Below are positions 14,897-18,607 of a stretch of 18,607 nucleotides of DNA, piece after piece (within the stretch, counting starts at the first letter, position 1; each line of letters starts with the position of its first letter). Both the position numbers and the translations under genes were made by a program. Under the pieces are notes generated by a model. The model did no database searches and was not told where the DNA came from. It saw only the letters and a program-made list of their open reading frames with translations. Source of the DNA: Halanaerobium sp051746665 (lineage in GTDB: Bacteria; Bacillota; Halanaerobiia; Halanaerobiales; Halanaerobiaceae); contig JBNJFG010000040.1 in assembly GCA_051746665.1 (NCBI GenBank), positions 1 to 18,607 of the forward strand. Direction: 5' to 3'.

Positions 14897-15454
14897 ATGG
14901 GATGTGGAGGCTTCCATGAAATTTTTAGAGCCTATGGCAGTAGAAATACAGGATATAATGACCGACGGCAGGATGATACTCAGGAAAAGATTTCTCTAAT
15001 AAAAAGATTATATGCCGAAGGCAGGATTGGTAAAGATAGATATTATTCACTAAAAGATAGAGCTTATAATAATAATCTTTCTTTTGAGCAATTGCTGGAT
15101 ATTAAAGAATCGACTCTTGACAGCAGAGAAAACAGTTCACATGATAGTGAAGTAAAAGAAGATAAACCGAATAATAAAAACAAAAGCATTAATAAATATA
15201 AAGGAAAAATTAAAGAATTAAAGAGTAGTAAAGAAAAAATCGAAAGCATAAGATCAAAGATTGAGGAACGCCTAGACGAATTACTTCAGGAAAAAGAAAA
15301 AACAGAATCAATGGCTGAATCAATGGTATCTTCCAGTGAGGAAGCTGCCAGAGAATATATAGATAAAAAGCTTGATCTTGAAGAAAATATACAGGGCTAT
15401 GCACTGGGTGGAGATGAATTGGCTATTTACTTTGATTTTCAATATATTTTTTGA
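14897..15454 (+). pseudogene. SHOCT/coiled-coil protein truncated by the IS element
   Basis: 185 codons. It starts MGCGGFHEIF two bases after the PspA-like stop; GGGAG (about 14882-14886) is a modest ribosome site. A SHOCT-like motif is at about 35-68 (ISLIKRLYAEGRIGKDRYYSL), then a Ser/Asn/Lys linker and a long coiled coil (about 100-165) ending DKKLDLEENIQ. The final residues AIYFDFQYIF are antisense to the 3' end of the tnpA relic, so the true C-terminus has been replaced by transposon sequence. It is probably an ancestral partner of the PspA-like gene. The function is unknown, and I do not recognise a named family beyond SHOCT. Confidence 0.65.
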
Positions 15455-15679
15455 TTATCTCAATAGTAGCACCACCCTTAGATACAATACAGTAGCTCCT
15501 AAACCAAAAAGCAGACTTCCAATAATATTTTTTCAAATATTGTTCATATTGCTTTTTGATAAGTCTTGAAGATACAGTTTTTAATGTATTGACTAACCAT
15601 GTTTATATTTTGTAATTAAAACTAAATGATATTTTAGACTATAAACAGAATGATAATTGTTATTTAAGTCTCTATTCAT
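15423..15679 (-). pseudogene. tnpA: IS200-type TnpA, internally deleted
   Basis: The N-terminal 28 residues (ATG at 15679) end NYHSVYSLKYHLVLITKYKHG, the standard IS200/IS605 Y1 transposase start. In another frame, from about 15595 leftward, the C-terminal part reads LVNTLKTVSSRLIKK ... SYCIVSKGGATIEII and KKYIENQSK-stop at 15423. The middle, about 50 residues with the HUH metal-binding histidines, is gone at the junction near 15595-15600. The C-terminal YIENQ helix, which carries the catalytic tyrosine in the family, remains. It cannot be an active nuclease. Confidence 0.85.
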
Positions 15680-15754
15680 AAAAATTAAACCTTCATTTTT
15701 TCTTTTACATACAAACATATGTATGATATAATTATAGTAGAATGGAGGTGAAAA

Positions 15755-16316
15755 ATCAGTACAGTTAATTATAAAGTAAAAAATAATAAAGAGCAAAAAC
15801 CTGTCTATACTCAATTAGAAAAACAGTTTAAAAATAACTGGCATAATGAATACCTTCATTCTCATAATAGGCAGCAGGCATTAAAACAGTTAGCTCAGGA
15901 CTGGAAAAGTTTTTTGCTTCTCTCAAAGATTATAATAAGAATCCTCAAAAATATAAAGGGCAGCCAGGACCACCAAATTTTAAACATTTGAACAGCAACC
16001 CCTTCAGAGATTAGTTGAACTAATTGAATATAAAGCTAAACTAAATGGTATCAAAGTTGTTAAAATTAATGAAAGCTATACTTCTGGCTGTAGTGCACTA
16101 GATCTAGAAAAAACAAATAAAAGCAACTATAATAAATCCAGAAGAATTAAAAGAGGTCTCTTTAAAACTAATCAAGGTCTATTAATTAATGCAGATCAGA
16201 ATGGCAGTCTTAACATTCTTCGCAAATACCTAAAAAATAAATGTATTCTCAGACCTATTAAACAGGCGAGAGATAATGGATATGTGGCCAATCCTTCAAG
16301 ATTAAGGGTATCCTAA
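15755..16316 (+). pseudogene. tnpB: TnpB (IS605 OrfB), start-lost, frameshifted and internally deleted
   Basis: GGAGGTG (15744-15750) is followed by ATC-AGT-ACA-GTT where an ATG would be expected. The N-terminal piece reads STVNYKVKNNK ... HNRQQALKQLAQDWKSF, then loses one T in the T run at about 15910-15915. It continues in the next frame as SLKDYNKNPQKYKGQPGPP up to about 15985. The central half of TnpB is missing. The C-terminal piece resumes near 16000: LVELIEYKAKLNGIKVVKIN, SYTSGCSALDLE, RRIKRGLF and the last RuvC block INADQNGSLNILRK, ending at TAA 16314-16316. Zinc-ribbon cysteines are mostly lost. It is inactive as an RNA-guided nuclease. Confidence 0.85.
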
Positions 16317-16467
16317 TAACTTAGGTGGCAACTTAAAAACCAAACATCTTGTAAACTAACCTAGTAATATAGGTTGAGTTTTAATCTATATGAAGTAGTT
16401 AGAATCACCATCCGACGCGAAGCTAGTATCTTTGATGAAAATCTATGATTTTGGTGGTGAGGTTCAC
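16317..16467 (+). ncRNA. Possible relic of the TnpB right-end (omega) RNA
   Basis: Known IS605 elements make a structured RNA from the tnpB 3' end to the right end, with a guide copied from flanking DNA. Here the region holds AACCTA/TAGGTT (16358-16375) and the AAAATC/GATTTT hairpin (16438-16452). A guide would begin ACTATGTTTAAGAGAC at 16468. Expression cannot be judged from the sequence. Confidence 0.35.
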
Positions 16468-16535
16468 ACTATGTTTAAGAGACTTGATATTGGTACATTT
16501 AAGATTGGACTTAAGTTTCAAAGGAGGTTAATCAG

Positions 16536-17096
16536 ATGAAAAAAAATTTGATTATTACTTTAGTTATATTAGCTGTTATTGGTGCAGGAGTTAGTTTTGC
16601 TTTTGCTCAACATGGATTTGGACCTGGTATGATGGGCATGGGACCAGGAATGATGAACTCAGTTGACAGTGAATATGAATTTTTAATAAAAATGATACCT
16701 CATCATGAGGAAGCAGTTAATAAGGCAAAAATATTAAAAGAAAACACTAATAGAGAAGAAATGAGAGAATTTGCGATAGATATTATAGAAGTTCAGACTC
16801 AGGAAATTGAAGAAATGGAAAAATATCTGGCTGAATGGTATCCAAATAGGACAAATAATTATCAGTATCAACCAATGATGGGAAATTATGAAGGTTTAAC
16901 TGCAGAAGAACTGGATCATGCTTTTTTAGAAGATATGATTTTTCACCACATGGGAGCAGTTATGATGTCACAGCAGTTAATAATGCAGGGTTTAGATGAA
17001 CATCGAGAAGTATATTTACTTGCCAGAAGTATTAGAGATAGTCAGCGTCAGGAAATATTTATGATGAGAGACTGGCTTGATAGTTGGTATTATTAA
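16536..17096 (+). CDS. Secreted DUF305 protein, Met/His-rich, copy 2
   Basis: 186 residues, nearly identical to the protein at 320-880. It has a signal peptide with AFA|Q at 24/25, a Met/Gly linker reworked to HGFGPGMMGMGPGMM, then HH motifs at 56-57 (MIPHHEEA) and about 137-138 (MIFHHMGAVMM). From VDSEYEFLIK to the end only scattered substitutions are seen, and it ends WLDSWYY. AAAGGAGG (about 16520-16527) and the 21 bases around it are identical to copy 1. The -35 and CsoR-like operator of copy 1 are not preserved, because an IS right end lies 68 bp upstream of the ATG, within the -10. It may rely on read-through or be silent. DUF302 follows after 30 bp. Confidence 0.85.
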   Translation: MKKNLIITLVILAVIGAGVSFAFAQHGFGPGMMGMGPGMMNSVDSEYEFLIKMIPHHEEAVNKAKILKENTNREEMREFAIDIIEVQTQEIEEMEKYLAEWYPNRTNNYQYQPMMGNYEGLTAEELDHAFLEDMIFHHMGAVMMSQQLIMQGLDEHREVYLLARSIRDSQRQEIFMMRDWLDSWYY

Positions 17097-17126
17097 ATAA
17101 GACTTTTAAAAACAGGAGGAATAATT

Positions 17127-17516
17127 ATGAGTAATTATGGAATTAGAAAAACAGTTGAACTTTCTTATCAAGACACAGTGAGCAAAGTAAAGGATGAATT
17201 AAAAGAAGAAGGGTTTGGTGTTCTGGCAGAACTTGATATGAAAAAGATATTCAAAGAAAAGTTGGATAAAGAGATGAACAATTATGTTATCTTTGAAGCC
17301 TGTAATCCTGCTTTTGCTTTTGAAGGAATAGGAGAAGAATCTGAACTTGGACTTTTACTTCCCTGTAATGTTATAATTTATGAAACTGATGAGCAAGAGG
17401 TTAAGGTAGCAGCAATTGATCCAGAAAAAGCATTGGGGATGTCAGATAATAAAAAGGTTAATGAAATAGCACAGGAAATCAAAGCAAGACTGGAAAGAGT
17501 TATAGAAAATATTTAA
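17127..17516 (+). CDS. DUF302-domain protein
   Basis: 129 residues with the DUF302 hallmarks: an N-terminal TVSKVKDELKEEGFGVLAELDM, then YVIFEACNPAFAFEGI and LGLLLPCNVIIYE, which hold two conserved cysteines (CNP and LPCNV). There is no signal peptide and no membrane helix, so it is probably cytoplasmic. AGGAGG (17115-17120) lies before the ATG, and the gene is 30 bp after DUF305 copy 2, so the two are likely cotranscribed. The biochemical function of the family is not established; it often lies near metal or redox genes in my recollection. Confidence 0.85.
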   Translation: MSNYGIRKTVELSYQDTVSKVKDELKEEGFGVLAELDMKKIFKEKLDKEMNNYVIFEACNPAFAFEGIGEESELGLLLPCNVIIYETDEQEVKVAAIDPEKALGMSDNKKVNEIAQEIKARLERVIENI

Positions 17517-17564
17517 TGGAAGACTTTAAAGATTGTCGTGGTCTATTGAGTTAAAATCACGGTG

Positions 17565-17663
17565 GAAAATTGAATAAAATTAGCACCTCAGTTGGAGATG
17601 ATTTACCCTCAGAGACACTTCATTTTTTTGATTAATGATGGAGCTTTTCTGGGGTTTTTTGTT
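17565..17663 (+). repeat. Dispersed intergenic repeat containing a terminator, copy B
   Basis: It aligns along its length with 11640-11739. CCCTCAGAGACACTTCAT and GATGGAGCTTTTCTGGGG can pair imperfectly, and TTTTTT follows, so it probably terminates the DUF305-DUF302 transcript. Confidence 0.55.
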
Positions 17664-17798
17664 AATTTATCTTATCGGTGAAGTTGATAAGTGTTAAAAA
17701 ACTCTGCACATATCTATAAGTGCGGATAACTCTAACGGATTGAACAGTTTATATGTTTAGTTAAACTATAAATTATTATTATATGAGGTGTAATCGAA

Positions 17799-17825
17799 AT
17801 GAGTACACCTTGTTTAACGTCGTAA
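17799..17825 (+). CDS. Possible leader peptide or gene remnant
   Basis: ATG-AGT-ACA-CCT-TGT-TTA-ACG-TCG-TAA (MSTPCLTS), 8 bp after GAGGTG (17785-17790). AGGTGTA (17786-17792) and TACACCT (17804-17810) can pair and would hide both ribosome site and start. It may be chance in an otherwise geneless 480-bp stretch. Confidence 0.2.
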   Translation: MSTPCLTS

Positions 17826-17840
17826 AATTTAATATAGGTT

Positions 17841-17887
17841 TAGTCTGAACAACTATTAAGAGAATCACCTGATAGACTATTTTTTTG
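17841..17887 (+). terminator. Terminator-like hairpin before the AAA ATPase gene
   Basis: TAGTCT (17841-17846) and AGACTA (17874-17879) pair across a long loop and are followed by a run of T. With the upstream AGGTGTA/TACACCT hairpin it could mark the end of a small RNA or attenuator. Elsewhere in 17664-17994 I see only a short hairpin CTTATC/GATAAG and a TATAAT at 17968-17973 that may be the -10 for the next gene. Confidence 0.4.
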
Positions 17888-17994
17888 ATATAATCCAAAA
17901 TTTATAACAAATATGATATATTTTATACCGATTTTACTGAAAATTTTCTCTTTATCACTAATAGTTGTATAATTTAATCAGTTGAGGTGATCAA

Positions 17995-18607
17995 ATGAAG
18001 GAGAGAATGCTGCGTCTGCAGCAGATACAACTGAATAATTTTAAGAATGTTAGGCAGGGTCAAATTGATTTCAACAGTTATAAAAGCGAAGACTTTTTTT
18101 CTAAAACATCAGATGTGCTGGGAATATACGGTCAGAACGGTTCTGGTAAAACTGCTTTTATTCAAGCTTTGTGGATACTTAAAATGGTCTTGCTTGGAGA
18201 ATCTCTGCCTAGAGATATTAAAGATTATATATACCAGGGTGAGAAAGAAGCTGCTATTAATGCTGTTTTTTCTATGTTTTTGGGGGAAGATAAATATCAA
18301 CTGTTTTATGAAATGGTGATTGAAAGAAGAGAAAATGCTGGTCCAGTAATTATCAAGGAAGATCTATCATATAAAAAGCTTGAAGAAGATGGCTGGACAT
18401 ATAAGAGAGGGATAATAACTCACAACCTTGATGAGAAGGAGCAGTTGTTAAGTCCCCAGAAGAATTACAATTTGCTCACTAAAAACAATAAAAATGCTAA
18501 AGTGAACATTAAAGTGGCTAAGGAGCTTGCGAAGAAAGAACATACATCGTTTATTTTTTCTAGTGAGATGGATCATATTTATAAAGGTACTAAAGCCTTT
18601 AACGAAT
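17995..18607 (+). CDS. AAA-family (RecF/OLD-like) ATPase, N-terminal part, runs off the window
   Basis: 204 codons visible without a stop. It starts MKERMLRLQQIQLNNFKNV, where LxNFKN is typical of the first beta strand of SMC/RecF-like ABC-ATPases. Walker A GIYGQNGSGKTAFIQAL lies at about residues 43-59, followed by charged segments without other clear motifs. GAGGTGA (17984-17990) fits the ATG. This resembles the AAA_15/AAA_21 group of stand-alone ATPases, several of which pair with nucleases in phage defence. The rest of the gene and its partners are outside the window, so no function is assigned. Confidence 0.75.
   Translation, partial: MKERMLRLQQIQLNNFKNVRQGQIDFNSYKSEDFFSKTSDVLGIYGQNGSGKTAFIQALWILKMVLLGESLPRDIKDYIYQGEKEAAINAVFSMFLGEDKYQLFYEMVIERRENAGPVIIKEDLSYKKLEEDGWTYKRGIITHNLDEKEQLLSPQKNYNLLTKNNKNAKVNIKVAKELAKKEHTSFIFSSEMDHIYKGTKAFNE

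Larger units (their letters stand above)
15395..16467 (+). mobile_element. Decayed IS200/IS605 element
   Basis: Divergent relics of tnpA (minus) and tnpB (plus) in the usual IS605 order, with a right end ending GGTGGTGAGGTTCAC at 16467. Subterminal hairpin AAAATC-TAT-GATTTT is at 16438-16452, the kind of imperfect palindrome TnpA binds. The right boundary is placed by comparing 16468 onward with the uninterrupted copy at 254 onward, where identity resumes at ACTATG. The left boundary is uncertain (about 15375-15420), before the tnpA stop. Both transposase genes have internal deletions, so the element cannot move on its own. Confidence 0.75.

Noticed and set aside
15649..15664. TGATAATTGTTATTT, resembling the Fur-like operators
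   Set aside because: It lies within the tnpA relic, where it encodes the LNNNYHS region, and the right half-site is broken; there is no promoter context.
18047..18319. 90-codon plus-strand ORF near the right edge
   Set aside because: Out of frame with the AAA ATPase reading that begins at 17995 and contains a Walker A motif; no ribosome site.

Overview
This is an AT-rich window from a low-GC anaerobic Firmicute, most likely a Halanaerobium-like member of the Halanaerobiales. That placement is my inference from base composition, strong AGGAGG ribosome sites, an S-box (SAM-I) riboswitch and the [FeFe]-hydrogenase maturase HydF. Nothing here names the species directly.

Layout. (1) 1-1230: a Met/His-rich secreted DUF305 protein and a small membrane SHOCT protein, behind a consensus promoter with a CsoR-like palindrome. 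(2) 1283-4852: a SAM-riboswitch operon encoding a MetQ-type binding protein, a YbdL-like (methionine/kynurenine type) aminotransferase and a YbdH/HcxA-like 2-oxoacid/2-hydroxyacid dehydrogenase. MetN and MetI are absent. (3) 5036-6408: a two-gene unit of an HD-domain protein and a YczE-like membrane protein. (4) 6486-7049, minus strand: an AhpC-type peroxiredoxin behind a Fur/PerR-like palindrome. (5) 7314-10485: HydF, aspartate ammonia-lyase and a DUF3147 membrane protein. (6) 10515-11567: a zinc-independent MDR oxidoreductase behind a second Fur-like palindrome. (7) 11999-13933: a CPH-motif (CopB-type) copper P-type ATPase with a palindrome over its likely promoter. (8) 14081-15454: a second SHOCT membrane protein, a frameshifted PspA-like C-terminal piece and a SHOCT/coiled-coil gene cut off by a transposon. 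(9) about 15395-16467: a decayed IS200/IS605 element with internally deleted tnpA and tnpB. (10) 16536-17516: a second, nearly identical DUF305 gene plus a DUF302 gene. (11) 17995 to the end: the start of an AAA-family ATPase.

Two themes stand out. The first is a probable copper/envelope-stress set (two DUF305 proteins, two MMGFG-SHOCT proteins, CopB-type ATPase, PspA fragment, DUF302). Its outer promoters share a 32-bp direct-repeat promoter module and a CsoR-like operator. The second copy of DUF305 has lost its -35 and part of its -10 because the IS right end stops inside the -10 box; the intact first copy shows what the empty site looked like. The second theme is the SAM-controlled operon, which looks like a route interconverting methionine, its 2-oxo acid and its 2-hydroxy acid, coupled to a dedicated binding protein. 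The redox genes (peroxiredoxin, MDR oxidoreductase) share a matching operator and probably one Fur-family regulator.

No tRNA, rRNA or CRISPR array was seen. All functional assignments come from motifs read by eye; no database search was run.
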